Below, piece by piece: positions 15,159 to 22,422 of a stretch of 28,377 bases of DNA. This stretch comes from an uncultured Clostridium sp. Its GTDB lineage: Bacteria; Bacillota; Clostridia; TANB77; CAG-508. The stretch lies in assembly GCA_900556865.1 (NCBI GenBank), contig USQS01000003.1, forward strand, positions 1 to 28,377, written 5' to 3'. The translations under genes and the position numbers were made by a program. The notes beneath the pieces were generated by a model, which searched no databases, was not told where the DNA came from, and saw only the letters and a program-made list of their open reading frames with translations. Numbering within the stretch: position 1 is the first letter of the stretch; each line of letters starts with the position of its first letter.

Positions 15159-16151
15159 ATGAAAAATATAGCAATTATAGGAAGTGGTAGTTGGGGTGTT
15201 GCGCTAGCTATTCATTTAGCAAAAAATGGACATAAAATTAAAATATGGTCATATGAAAAGGAAGAAGCAGATTTAATAAATAATCAAAGAAAGTGTAAAT
15301 TTTTACCAAATGTAGAGATACCTGATAATATAGAGTGTAAGCTAGATTACGAAGAAGTCATAAAAGGTGCTGATTTAATTTTACAAGTTACACCATCTAA
15401 ATTTACGAGAAATATTGTAAGGCAATATGCAAAATATGTTGATGTAAAAAAACAACCAATAATAGTTTGCTCAAAAGGAATTGAAAAAGAAACAACTTTA
15501 ACTTTAGATGAAGTTATTTTGCAAGAAATACCTAATGCAAGAATTGGAGCTTTGTCAGGGCCAAGTCATGCAGAAGAAGTATCAATTGCAGTACCAACAT
15601 TATTAGTTATAGCTTCTGAAGATGAAAAAGTTAAAAATTTAGTGCAAGATGTATTTATGAATGAATATATGAGGCTTTATACTTCAAATGATGTTAAAGG
15701 TGTAGAACTAGGTGGGGCATTAAAAAATATAATAGCATTTTGCAGTGGAGTTGCTGCAGGAATTGGCTTTGGAGATAATACATTTGCAGCATTAATTACA
15801 CGTGGATTAGTAGAAATAAGAAAATTGGGTATTGCATTAGGTGGTAAAGAAGAAACTTTTTATGGTTTAAGTGGTTTAGGAGATTTAATTGTAACATGTT
15901 TGAGTGAACATTCAAGAAATAGAAAAGCAGGAAAGCTTATAGGGCAAGGCAAAACTATTGAGGAAACAAAAAAAGAAGTTGGAATGACAATAGAGTCTAT
16001 AGATAATATTGAAGTTGCAAAAGAATTAAGCGACAAATTAAATTTAGAAATGCCAATACTAAATTCTGTTTATGATATATTATATAATAATTTAGATCCT
16101 AAAGAAGCTGTAAAGTCATTAATGACTAGAAAAAGAAAACAAGAAGATTAG
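15159..16151 (+). CDS. gpsA: Glycerol-3-phosphate dehydrogenase [NAD(P)+] GpsA
   Basis: Reduces dihydroxyacetone phosphate to sn-glycerol 3-phosphate in the cytoplasm, supplying the backbone used by PlsY and PgsA. 330 aa, normal for the family. The nucleotide-binding GSGSWG is at residues 8-13, K106 lies in CSKGIEK, the LSGPSHAEEV signature at 132-141, and the catalytic lysine at 189 in GALKN. SD AAGGAG is 10 bp before the ATG. It lies 36 bp after plsY with no terminator between, so both are probably co-transcribed from 14394-14422. Confidence 0.97.
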   Translation: MKNIAIIGSGSWGVALAIHLAKNGHKIKIWSYEKEEADLINNQRKCKFLPNVEIPDNIECKLDYEEVIKGADLILQVTPSKFTRNIVRQYAKYVDVKKQPIIVCSKGIEKETTLTLDEVILQEIPNARIGALSGPSHAEEVSIAVPTLLVIASEDEKVKNLVQDVFMNEYMRLYTSNDVKGVELGGALKNIIAFCSGVAAGIGFGDNTFAALITRGLVEIRKLGIALGGKEETFYGLSGLGDLIVTCLSEHSRNRKAGKLIGQGKTIEETKKEVGMTIESIDNIEVAKELSDKLNLEMPILNSVYDILYNNLDPKEAVKSLMTRKRKQED

Positions 16152-16202
16152 TATATTTTATTGGATTTTAATACATAATAAAACAGAAAGGATGATTTTA
16201 AA

Positions 16203-16688
16203 ATGGAATTTTTTGATAAATTAAGTAAAAAAGCAAGTGACACTTACAAAGGAGCTGCAGAAAAAACTGGAAAATTAGCAAAAGAAACAAAGCTAAAAAT
16301 AAAAATAAATGATAATAAATCTAAAATTAACGTTTTATATCAAGAAATTGGTAAAAAGGTATATCAAAAACATATTGATGAACAAGAAATTTGCATAAAA
16401 AAAGATTTAGAAGAAGAATGTGCAAAAATTGATATTTTAGCAAATGAAATAGACTCATACCATAAAGAAATTTTAGGTTTGTCAGACCAAAAATCTTGCA
16501 TTAATTGTAAAGAACCAATAGATATTAAAGCAAAATTTTGTCCAAATTGTGGAACTGAACAACCGGAAAATAAAGCTATAGAGCCAGAGGTTATTGAAGA
16601 AAAAGCCGAGAAGCAAGAAACTGAAGGCGATGTTACAGCTGAACATTCTGAAGAAAATAATCAAAATGAGCAAAACGAAAATAATTAA
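16203..16688 (+). CDS. Small zinc-ribbon protein with helical N-terminus and acidic tail
   Basis: 161 aa, SD AGAAAGGA before the ATG. Residues 1-90 are charged and helical with no membrane segment, starting MEFFDKLSKKASDTYKGA, a pattern seen in small bacterial zinc-ribbon proteins. A zinc ribbon follows: C99, C102, C113, C116 (CINCKEP then FCPNCG). Residues 127-161 are a Glu/Asn-rich tail. It lies 51 bp after gpsA and may share its transcript. Such ribbons usually mediate binding to protein or nucleic acid, but no specific function can be given. Confidence 0.8.
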   Translation: MEFFDKLSKKASDTYKGAAEKTGKLAKETKLKIKINDNKSKINVLYQEIGKKVYQKHIDEQEICIKKDLEEECAKIDILANEIDSYHKEILGLSDQKSCINCKEPIDIKAKFCPNCGTEQPENKAIEPEVIEEKAEKQETEGDVTAEHSEENNQNEQNENN

Positions 16689-16698
16689 TTAATTTGGG

Positions 16699-16980
16699 TT
16701 AGTAAGGATAACGTTCAAAGAGATATTTTATTATATTGTTTGCATTTTTATCTGAAATGTTAATAAATATATCTTTATCTAAACTAACCCACATTTTTAT
16801 ATCAAATTCATCTATATTATCTGCAAAAGTGCCTATAAGCTCGGCCATTTCTATAGGGTTCTTATATTCTTTTTCCCATCTTAATTTTTTTTCAATTTCT
16901 AAATTTGTATTATAAAATTTACTTAAAAATTTATTTATTTCTCCTTTTTTCTTACTATGAATTTTAATAACTGTAGCCAT
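16699..16980 (-). CDS. Conserved-looking 93-aa hypothetical protein
   Basis: 93 aa with a strong SD (AAAGGAG, 6 bp before the ATG). No membrane segment, cysteine or recognised motif. The sequence alternates charged helical parts (KKGEINKFLSKF, EIEKKLRWEKEY) with a short strand-like region (IKMWVSLDKDIFINI). It is convergent with the zinc-ribbon gene (10 bp apart) and divergent from rnc. The good SD and clean boundaries support a real gene; function unknown. Confidence 0.78.
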   Translation of the reverse strand: MATVIKIHSKKKGEINKFLSKFYNTNLEIEKKLRWEKEYKNPIEMAELIGTFADNIDEFDIKMWVSLDKDIFINISDKNANNIIKYLFERYPY

Positions 16981-17044
16981 ATTAACTCCTTTACGCTTTT
17001 TCTTTTATTATAAGTTAATGATAGAAAAAATATACATTTAGCTC

Positions 17045-17072
17045 TTGAAAAATTCTGAAAAAAGTATATAAT
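17045..17072 (+). promoter_or_regulatory. SigA-type promoter for rnc
   Basis: TTGAAA (17045-17050), 16-bp spacer, TATAAT (17067-17072), about 31 bp before the TTG start of rnc. Confidence 0.62.
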
Positions 17073-17103
17073 ATATATATCGTAAAAAGAGGAGGAAGAA
17101 AAT

Positions 17104-17787
17104 TTGAATTATTCAAAACTAGAAGAAGAATTAGAATACACATTTAAAAATAAGAGTTTACTTACAACAGCACTAACACATACATCTTATGCAAATGAGA
17201 AAAAAACAATAAGTAACGAAAAATTAGAATTTTTAGGAGACAGTATTTTAGAATTTCTATCAAGTATATATATCTATAATAATTATCCTAAATTAAAAGA
17301 AGGAGAAATGACAAAAGTAAGAGCACAAGTTGTTTGTGAAGAAAGCCTTTATAAAATTGCTAAAAAACATAAATTTAATTTATATTTGAATTTAGGAAAA
17401 TCTGAAAGAATGCTTGGAAAAGAAAATGTAAAAATGGCAATACTTGCAGATAGTGTCGAGGCTGTTATTGCTGCAATGTATATAGACGGCGGGCTTGAGC
17501 CAGTAAATAATTTTATTATAGAAAATTTAAAAGAAGAAATAAAATTTGCTAGTAAAAATGTTGGACAAAAAGATTATAAAACAGTTCTTCAAGAATTGCT
17601 TCAAAAAAGTGGAGAAGCTAATATAGAATATAAAATTATAAAAGAATTGGGTCCAGACCATGATAAAATTTTTGTTTCTGAAGTTATATATAATGGAAAA
17701 ATTTTAGCTTCAGGCGAAGGAAAGAGTAAAAAATTAGCTGAAATGGAGGCTGCAAAATTTGCAATATTAAAAATAAAAGAGGGGTGA
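17104..17787 (+). CDS. rnc: Ribonuclease III
   Basis: Cleaves double-stranded RNA in rRNA and mRNA maturation in the cytoplasm. 227 aa, the usual length. The start is TTG at 17104, preceded by AGAGGAGG, and no in-frame ATG fits before the conserved N-terminus. The catalytic signature NEKLEFLGDSIL is at residues 38-49, with E42 and D46; the second metal-binding pair D116/E119 is in LADSVEA. A double-stranded RNA-binding domain covers about 156-225 (DYKTVLQELLQKSG to the C-terminal Ala-rich helix). The stop is 5 bp before the next ATG, so it is co-transcribed with the radical SAM gene. Confidence 0.96.
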   Translation: MNYSKLEEELEYTFKNKSLLTTALTHTSYANEKKTISNEKLEFLGDSILEFLSSIYIYNNYPKLKEGEMTKVRAQVVCEESLYKIAKKHKFNLYLNLGKSERMLGKENVKMAILADSVEAVIAAMYIDGGLEPVNNFIIENLKEEIKFASKNVGQKDYKTVLQELLQKSGEANIEYKIIKELGPDHDKIFVSEVIYNGKILASGEGKSKKLAEMEAAKFAILKIKEG

Positions 17788-17792
17788 AATCT

Positions 17793-18842
17793 ATGAAAAA
17801 ACAGTATATTATTCCAATATTTGTACCACATTTAGGTTGTCCAAATGATTGCGTTTTTTGTAACCAAAAATCAATTAGTGGACAAACAAAACAAATAACA
17901 AAGGAAGATGTAAAAAATATAATAGAAGAACACCTAAAATACATAAATGAAAATGTAAAAACAGAAGTAGCTTTTTTCGGAGGAAGTTTTACAGGAATAG
18001 AGGAAGAAAAGCAAATAGAATTACTTGAAGCGGCATATGAATATATAAAAAACAAAAAAATAGATAGCATAAGAATTTCAACAAGACCAGATTATATAAA
18101 CAGAGAAATTTTAAAAAGATTAAAAAAATACAAAGTTAAAACAATAGAACTTGGGGTACAATCTGCAAATGACTATGTTTTAGAAAAAGCAGGTAGAGGA
18201 CATACTTTTGAAGATGTTAAAAAGGCATCTAAATTAATAAGGTTCTATGGGTTTAATTTAGGACATCAAATGATGGTTGGGTTACCTGAAAGTACTAAAC
18301 TTGATGATATTAATACAGCAAAACAATTAATAAAACTAAAGCCTAAAATGGTAAGAATATATCCAGTTCTTGTTATAAAAAATACAAAACTAGAAAAAGA
18401 TTATAATTCTGGAAAATATAATCCATTAACGGTTGTACAAGCAGTAGAAATTTGCAAAGAATTAGTAAAAATATTTGCAAATAAAAAAATAGATATAATT
18501 AGAATTGGTTTGCAACCAACAGATACAATATCAAGCCCACAAAATAAAAATAGTGAAGTTGTGGCAGGACCATTTCATCCAGCATTTAGACAACTGGTAG
18601 AATCTGGAATGTGGTATGATGTTATTCTTACAAAAATAAAGAAACTAAATATTAAAGTAAAAGAGGTTGAAGTTGTTGTCAACCCAATAGATGTAAATAA
18701 TGTGGTTGGACAAAAAAAGGAAAATATCAAAAATTTAAAAGAAATTTATGATGTAGACTTAATTGTAAAAGCAGATGAAAAAATAAAACAAGGAAAATCT
18801 AAAATTAATATTACAAAAACATATGGAGATATTTCTTACTAA
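17793..18842 (+). CDS. Radical SAM protein of the Elp3-like family, lacking an acetyltransferase domain
   Basis: 349 aa from the ATG at 17793 (SD GAGGGG); a GTG at 17784 is in frame but overlaps the rnc stop region and lacks spacing. The iron-sulfur motif is C16-X3-C20-X2-C23 (GCPNDCVFCNQ). FFGGSFTG follows, then SIRISTRPD and ELGVQS as in Elp3/HemN-type radical SAM barrels. True Elp3 proteins have a C-terminal GNAT acetyltransferase domain for tRNA wobble-uridine modification; here the protein ends after the barrel and a short C-terminal part, so it is not a full Elp3. A tRNA-modifying or related role is possible. Position after rnc is familiar in Clostridia. Confidence 0.88.
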   Translation: MKKQYIIPIFVPHLGCPNDCVFCNQKSISGQTKQITKEDVKNIIEEHLKYINENVKTEVAFFGGSFTGIEEEKQIELLEAAYEYIKNKKIDSIRISTRPDYINREILKRLKKYKVKTIELGVQSANDYVLEKAGRGHTFEDVKKASKLIRFYGFNLGHQMMVGLPESTKLDDINTAKQLIKLKPKMVRIYPVLVIKNTKLEKDYNSGKYNPLTVVQAVEICKELVKIFANKKIDIIRIGLQPTDTISSPQNKNSEVVAGPFHPAFRQLVESGMWYDVILTKIKKLNIKVKEVEVVVNPIDVNNVVGQKKENIKNLKEIYDVDLIVKADEKIKQGKSKINITKTYGDISY

Positions 18843-18916
18843 ATAAAATAGTTCATATTATATAAAATTACATTACGCAGAAAAATTTTAAAATTTAATT
18901 TTCCTAAAATATTCTA

Positions 18917-18944
18917 TTGAAAAAAATATAAAAAGTGTTATAAT
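18917..18944 (+). promoter_or_regulatory. Extended -10 SigA promoter upstream of the 44-aa gene and cdaA
   Basis: TTGAAA (18917-18922), 16-bp spacer, TATAAT (18939-18944) preceded by TGT (extended -10). It lies 31 bp before the ATG at 18976. Confidence 0.68.
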
Positions 18945-18975
18945 TATTAAAGAAAGAAATGAAAGGATGATATTT

Positions 18976-19110
18976 ATGAAGAAGAATAAAGAAAAAAATA
19001 ATAAATTTAAATTAAGTAAAGGTGAACTTGCAATAAAAATTATAGCAATGATTTTAGCATTATTAATGATTTTATCAGTTGGTGTTACATGTATTTATTA
19101 TTTCTTTTAA
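18976..19110 (+). CDS. 44-aa single-pass membrane peptide upstream of cdaA
   Basis: 44 aa, below common length cut-offs. SD GAAAGGA 8 bp before the ATG, and a strong promoter 31 bp upstream. The first 17 residues are Lys/Asn-rich (cytoplasmic), followed by one hydrophobic helix at about 18-44 (LAIKIIAMILALLMILSVG to the end). It lies 49 bp upstream of cdaA with no terminator between, so both probably share a transcript. By context it could interact with or regulate the membrane-bound cyclase, but the sequence alone shows only a small membrane anchor. Confidence 0.72.
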   Translation: MKKNKEKNNKFKLSKGELAIKIIAMILALLMILSVGVTCIYYFF

Positions 19111-19159
19111 TTGGAATAAAAAATAATATAAAAATTAAATGGGAAATGGGAGGTTTAAT

Positions 19160-20050
19160 GTGGCAAATATAAAAGAAAATTTTTTAGAATATATACAAAT
19201 ATACCAACAAAGCCCAATAAAATTAATAACTTTAATTTTAGATTTAGCAATAGTTCTTTTTTTAGCTTATAACTTGCTCAAAATTGCTAAAGATTCAAGA
19301 GCATGGCAATTAATAAAAGGTATAGCATTACTTGTTATTGCAACTTGGCTTAGTGGAATATTGAATTTAAATATATTAAATTATATATTATCTGCTGTAA
19401 TGAATTGGGGAGTTATTTTGTTAATAATAATATTCCAGCCAGAAATAAGAAGAGCCTTAGAACAATTAGGCACAAACAAATTCACAAAATTATTTGGTAT
19501 GGATAAAGACATAATTACAAAAACAAAAGAAGATATATATAAAGTTGCAATTGCAGCTACAGAGCTTTCTAAAAGTAAAACTGGTGCATTAATTGTAATT
19601 GAAAGAGATATTAGAATTAAAGATATTATTTCAACTGGTGTTGAGATAAATTCAGAAGTTTCTCCACAACTTTTGGTAAATATATTTGTACCAAAAACAC
19701 CATTACATGATGGTGCAGTTGTAATAAGTGAAAATAGAATAGTTGCAGCAGCATGTATGCTTCCTTTAGCATCAGATACAGATATTGCAAAAGAGTTAGG
19801 AACAAGGCATAGAGCTGCAATTGGAATTTCAAAAGAATCAGACGCGATAGCAATTGTTGTATCTGAAGAAACAGGAAAAATATCAGTTGCAAAAGATGGA
19901 ACTTTAATAGCAGATGTTAGAGAAGATGTACTAAAAAAGATACTAATTAATAACATTGTAACAAAAAGATTTCCAGAAAAGGAAAATAATAATATAGAAA
20001 AATTTGGAAAAATAAAAGATTTTTTCAAAAAAATGCCTAAAAAGTCTTGA
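19160..20050 (+). CDS. cdaA: Membrane diadenylate cyclase CdaA (c-di-AMP synthase)
   Basis: Condenses two ATP into c-di-AMP, the essential messenger for potassium, osmotic and cell wall control in Firmicutes. 296 aa from GTG at 19160, which has GGGAGG 6 bp upstream; an ATG at 19139 in the same frame lacks an SD and would add 7 residues. Three membrane helices lie in about residues 22-95, then the DAC domain with the two signature motifs DGA (184-186, in PLHDGAVVI) and RHR (216-218, in GTRHRAA). The C-terminal tail is Lys-rich. The usual partners cdaR and glmM do not follow; the S10 operon does, and its -35 box overlaps the cdaA stop codon. Confidence 0.95.
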   Translation: MANIKENFLEYIQIYQQSPIKLITLILDLAIVLFLAYNLLKIAKDSRAWQLIKGIALLVIATWLSGILNLNILNYILSAVMNWGVILLIIIFQPEIRRALEQLGTNKFTKLFGMDKDIITKTKEDIYKVAIAATELSKSKTGALIVIERDIRIKDIISTGVEINSEVSPQLLVNIFVPKTPLHDGAVVISENRIVAAACMLPLASDTDIAKELGTRHRAAIGISKESDAIAIVVSEETGKISVAKDGTLIADVREDVLKKILINNIVTKRFPEKENNNIEKFGKIKDFFKKMPKKS

Positions 20051-20075
20051 CATAATCAAAAAAAAATTATATACT
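20047..20075 (+). promoter_or_regulatory. Strong SigA promoter of the S10 operon
   Basis: TTGACA (20047-20052), 17-bp spacer, TATACT (20070-20075). The -35 overlaps the cdaA stop codon. It implies a transcript start near 20082 and a leader of about 258 nt before rpsJ. Confidence 0.78.
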
Positions 20076-20146
20076 TATTCAGTATGAATTTTAGCGTTGA
20101 AGTCGAATGTGGCTACATTACTAAAAATGTAATGGAGGGAACTTCG

Positions 20147-20167
20147 ATGGAGTATGTCATGGCTTAG
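20147..20167 (+). other. Possible 6-codon leader peptide (MEYVMA) in the S10 leader
   Basis: ATG at 20147 is preceded by GGAGGGA with 6 bases between, and reads MEYVMA before TAG. SD quality and spacing are as good as for real genes here. It could be chance within a conserved RNA fold, since the ATG overlaps the TTCGA arm of the first stem. Confidence 0.28.
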
Positions 20168-20219
20168 ACCAGGCGGTAAGTTTAAGTTAGAAAAATAAAC
20201 TAACTAAAATAAAGCACTT

Positions 20220-20254
20220 ATCCCAAAATTTCATGCAAATAGTTTGGGATTTTT
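20220..20254 (+). terminator. Intrinsic terminator/attenuator before rpsJ
   Basis: ATCCCAAA (20220-20227) / TTTGGGAT (20243-20250), 8 bp perfect, 15-nt loop, followed by TTTT. It lies downstream of the S10 promoter and 86 bp before rpsJ, so it acts on the operon's own transcript as well as on read-through from cdaA. Confidence 0.78.
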
Positions 20255-20339
20255 AAATATCATAACACAAAACACCAGGGTGCATTATAACTTGCCAAGC
20301 TAATAAAATACAAAAATATTTTAAGGAGGGAATTTTAGA

Positions 20340-20663
20340 ATGGCAAAACAAGTTGTAACTAGTGAAAAAATTAGAATAAGGGTAAAGGCTTATGAATCTC
20401 AAATTTTAGATCAGTCTGCTCAAAAGATAGTAGAAACTGCTAAAAAAACAGGTGCAAAAGTTTCAGGACCTATTCCATTACCAACTAAAAAAGAAGTTGT
20501 AACAGTTATACGTTCTCCACACAAACATAAAGATTCAAGAGAACAATTCGAAATGAGAACACATAAAAGAGTTATAGACATTCTTTATCCAACACAAAAA
20601 ACTGTTGATTCACTTATGAAGTTAGAATTACCAGCAGGTGTTGATATAGAAATAAAACTATAA
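20340..20663 (+). CDS. rpsJ: 30S ribosomal protein S10
   Basis: 107 aa, normal length. First gene of the S10 operon; S10 binds in the 30S head and in many bacteria also partners NusB in antitermination. The sequence runs MAKQVVTSEKIRIRVKAYES, with conserved GPIPLPT and RSPHKHKDSREQFEMRTHKR, and ends with a strand-like LPAGVDIEIKL. SD AAGGAGGG lies 9 bp before the ATG. Control is likely through the leader and attenuator upstream. Confidence 0.98.
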   Translation: MAKQVVTSEKIRIRVKAYESQILDQSAQKIVETAKKTGAKVSGPIPLPTKKEVVTVIRSPHKHKDSREQFEMRTHKRVIDILYPTQKTVDSLMKLELPAGVDIEIKL

Positions 20664-20770
20664 TTTGTAAGAAATTACATAAACGTATATCAAGCACGTT
20701 AGAAGCTTGAAATTTAGCCAATGCTGGCAAGAAAACAAAATAGTTTTAGTCAGCCAATAGGAGGAGAAAA
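20664..20770 (+). promoter_or_regulatory. Structured 107-nt gap before rplC
   Basis: Contains CAAGC/GCTTG (20691-20695/20705-20709), GCCA/TGGC (20717-20720/20725-20728), and an alternative larger hairpin pairing GCTG (20723-20726) with CAGC (20751-20754) around AAAAC/GTTTT. The two arrangements share bases and exclude each other. The heptamer AGCCAAT occurs twice (20716-20722, 20752-20758). Possible secondary control point; no known family recognised. Confidence 0.35.
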
Positions 20771-21406
20771 ATGAAAAAAGGAATAATAGGAAAGAAAATA
20801 GGAATGACACAAATATTTGATGAAAAAGGATTAGTTATTCCAGTTACAGTTATAGAAGCTGGTCCATGTGTAGTAGCTCAAGTTAAAACATCTGAAACAG
20901 ATGGATATAATGCTATTCAATTAGGATTTGGTGATATAAAAGAAAAACATATTAATAAACCAAGAAAAGGACATTTTGAAAAATCAAAATTAACAGCAAA
21001 AAAACATCTTAGAGAATTTAGATTAGAAGATATATCTAATTTTAAAGTTGGAGATGAAGTTAAAGCAAATATTTTTGAAGCTGGAGAGAAAGTAGATATC
21101 CAAGGAATTTCTAAAGGAAAAGGATTCCAAGGTGTTATAAAAAGACATGGTCAACATAGAGGACCTATGGGACATGGTTCTATGTATCATAGAAGACCAG
21201 GTTCAATGGGAGCTACTTCTACACCAGGTAGAGTATTTAAAGGTAAAAAATTACCAGGACATATGGGTTCAGTTACAGTTACTATCCAAAATTTAGATGT
21301 AATTGCTGTAGATATGGACAAAAATGTAATATTAGTAAAAGGTAGTGTTCCAGGAACAAAAGGAGCAATATTAAAAATAAAATCAGCTGTTAAGGCTATA
21401 AATTAG
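20771..21406 (+). CDS. rplC: 50S ribosomal protein L3
   Basis: 211 aa, usual bacterial length. Early-assembly protein near the peptidyl transferase centre. Starts MKKGIIGKKIGMTQIFDE, with the conserved loop region HGSMYHRRPGSMGA and FKGKKLPGHMG at about 135-170. SD AGGAGGAG 6 bp before the ATG. Spacing to rplD is 19 bp. Confidence 0.98.
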   Translation: MKKGIIGKKIGMTQIFDEKGLVIPVTVIEAGPCVVAQVKTSETDGYNAIQLGFGDIKEKHINKPRKGHFEKSKLTAKKHLREFRLEDISNFKVGDEVKANIFEAGEKVDIQGISKGKGFQGVIKRHGQHRGPMGHGSMYHRRPGSMGATSTPGRVFKGKKLPGHMGSVTVTIQNLDVIAVDMDKNVILVKGSVPGTKGAILKIKSAVKAIN

Positions 21407-21425
21407 GAAAGGAGGAAGTTAAGTT

Positions 21426-22049
21426 ATGCCTAAAGTAGATGTATATGATATAAACGGTAAAAAAGTTAGTGATGTTGAATTAAATGAAAAAATATTTGGA
21501 ATAGAGCCAAATGAAAACATCGTTCATGAAGTATTAGTTAATTATTTAGCTAATCAAAGACAAGGTACACAAAGTACAAAAACAAGAGCAGAAGTTCGTG
21601 GTGGTGGAAGAAAACCATGGAGACAAAAAGGTACAGGACGTGCAAGACAAGGAAGCATTCGTGCACCACAATGGATTAAAGGTGGTATAGCATTAGGACC
21701 AAAACCACGTTCTTATAGATATTCTATAAATAAAAAAGAAAAACAATTAGCAATTAAATCAGTATTAAGTTCTAAAGTATTAGAAAGCAAACTAACAGTA
21801 GTAGATAATTTAGAGTTAGCAGAAATTAAAACTAAATCTATGGTTAAAGCTTTTGATAGCTTAAAATTAGAAGGAAAAACATTAGTTGTTTTACCAGAAA
21901 AAAATCTAAATGTTCAAGCATCAACAAAAAATATTGAAGGTGCAAAAGCAATACTAGTAAATACAATAAATATTTATGATTTATTAAAATATACTAATTT
22001 AGTTTTAACACTTGATACTGTTAAAAAATTAGAGGAGGTGTATGCTTAA
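21426..22049 (+). CDS. rplD: 50S ribosomal protein L4
   Basis: 207 aa. The long loop lining the exit tunnel is clear at about 50-85 (RQGTQSTKTRAEVRGGGRKP and RQKGTGRARQGS). SD AAAGGAGG is 11 bp before the ATG. In gamma-proteobacteria L4 represses its own S10 operon through the leader; whether it does so here is unknown. The rplW SD lies inside its last codons. Confidence 0.98.
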   Translation: MPKVDVYDINGKKVSDVELNEKIFGIEPNENIVHEVLVNYLANQRQGTQSTKTRAEVRGGGRKPWRQKGTGRARQGSIRAPQWIKGGIALGPKPRSYRYSINKKEKQLAIKSVLSSKVLESKLTVVDNLELAEIKTKSMVKAFDSLKLEGKTLVVLPEKNLNVQASTKNIEGAKAILVNTINIYDLLKYTNLVLTLDTVKKLEEVYA

Positions 22050-22051
22050 CC

Positions 22052-22399
22052 ATGATAGCAGAAGAAATTATAATAGCTCCAATAGTTACTGAAAAGAGCA
22101 ATAATGGTTTACAAGAAGGAAAATATACTTTCAAAGTAAACAAAAAAGCAACAAAGGTTGAAATCAGAAAAGCAGTAGAAAAACTTTTTGGTGTTAAAGT
22201 AAAAAATGTTAATACAATGAATGTTAATGGCAAAAAGAAAAGAGTTGGATATCATCAAGGAAAAACATCAGACTGGAAAAAAGCAATAGTTACAATAGAT
22301 ATGAATCCAGAAACTGAAAAATATTTAACAAAAGGTGGAAAAGAAGTTAAAGGTACAAAGAAATTTAAAGATTCAATAGAAGAATTTATGGGAGTATAA
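22052..22399 (+). CDS. rplW: 50S ribosomal protein L23
   Basis: 115 aa, slightly longer than many L23 proteins (about 95-100) through a Lys-rich C-terminal extension. Starts with IAEEIIIAPIVTEKSNNGLQ and has the conserved VKNVNTMNVNGKKKRVG. It sits at the tunnel exit and docks trigger factor and SRP. AGGAGGTG lies about 12 bases before the ATG within the rplD coding end; the two genes are 2 bp apart. Confidence 0.97.
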   Translation: MIAEEIIIAPIVTEKSNNGLQEGKYTFKVNKKATKVEIRKAVEKLFGVKVKNVNTMNVNGKKKRVGYHQGKTSDWKKAIVTIDMNPETEKYLTKGGKEVKGTKKFKDSIEEFMGV

Positions 22400-22422
22400 A
22401 TTTAATAAAGAGGGCGATTTTT

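Larger units (their letters stand above)
20082..20254 (+). promoter_or_regulatory. Structured S10-operon leader RNA with attenuator terminator
   Basis: Between the promoter and rpsJ, successive stems can be drawn. The outer arm TCGAA (20103-20107) pairs with TTCGA (20143-20147), enclosing CATTAC/GTAATG (20116-20121/20129-20134). A bulged hairpin CTTA..CC/GGTAAG follows at 20163-20180, then AGTTAG/CTAACT (20185-20205), then an intrinsic terminator (20220-20254). The layout is that of a ribosomal-protein autoregulatory leader. Leaders before S10 operons of Clostridia have been proposed in comparative searches, but I cannot confirm this is the same element. The ligand protein is unknown. Confidence 0.6.

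Noticed and set aside
18881..18897. AAAATTTT-type palindrome after the radical SAM gene as a terminator
   Set aside because: All A/T, very short, and no T-run after the stem.
19381..20028. 215-aa open frame on the minus strand opposite cdaA
   Set aside because: It mirrors cdaA codons, has no SD and no recognisable domain, and the plus-strand gene has both DAC motifs.
20082..20254. T-box or known metabolite riboswitch in the leader before rpsJ
   Set aside because: No T-box bulge (AGGGTGGNACCGCG type) or other riboswitch core was found; the downstream gene points to ribosomal-protein control.
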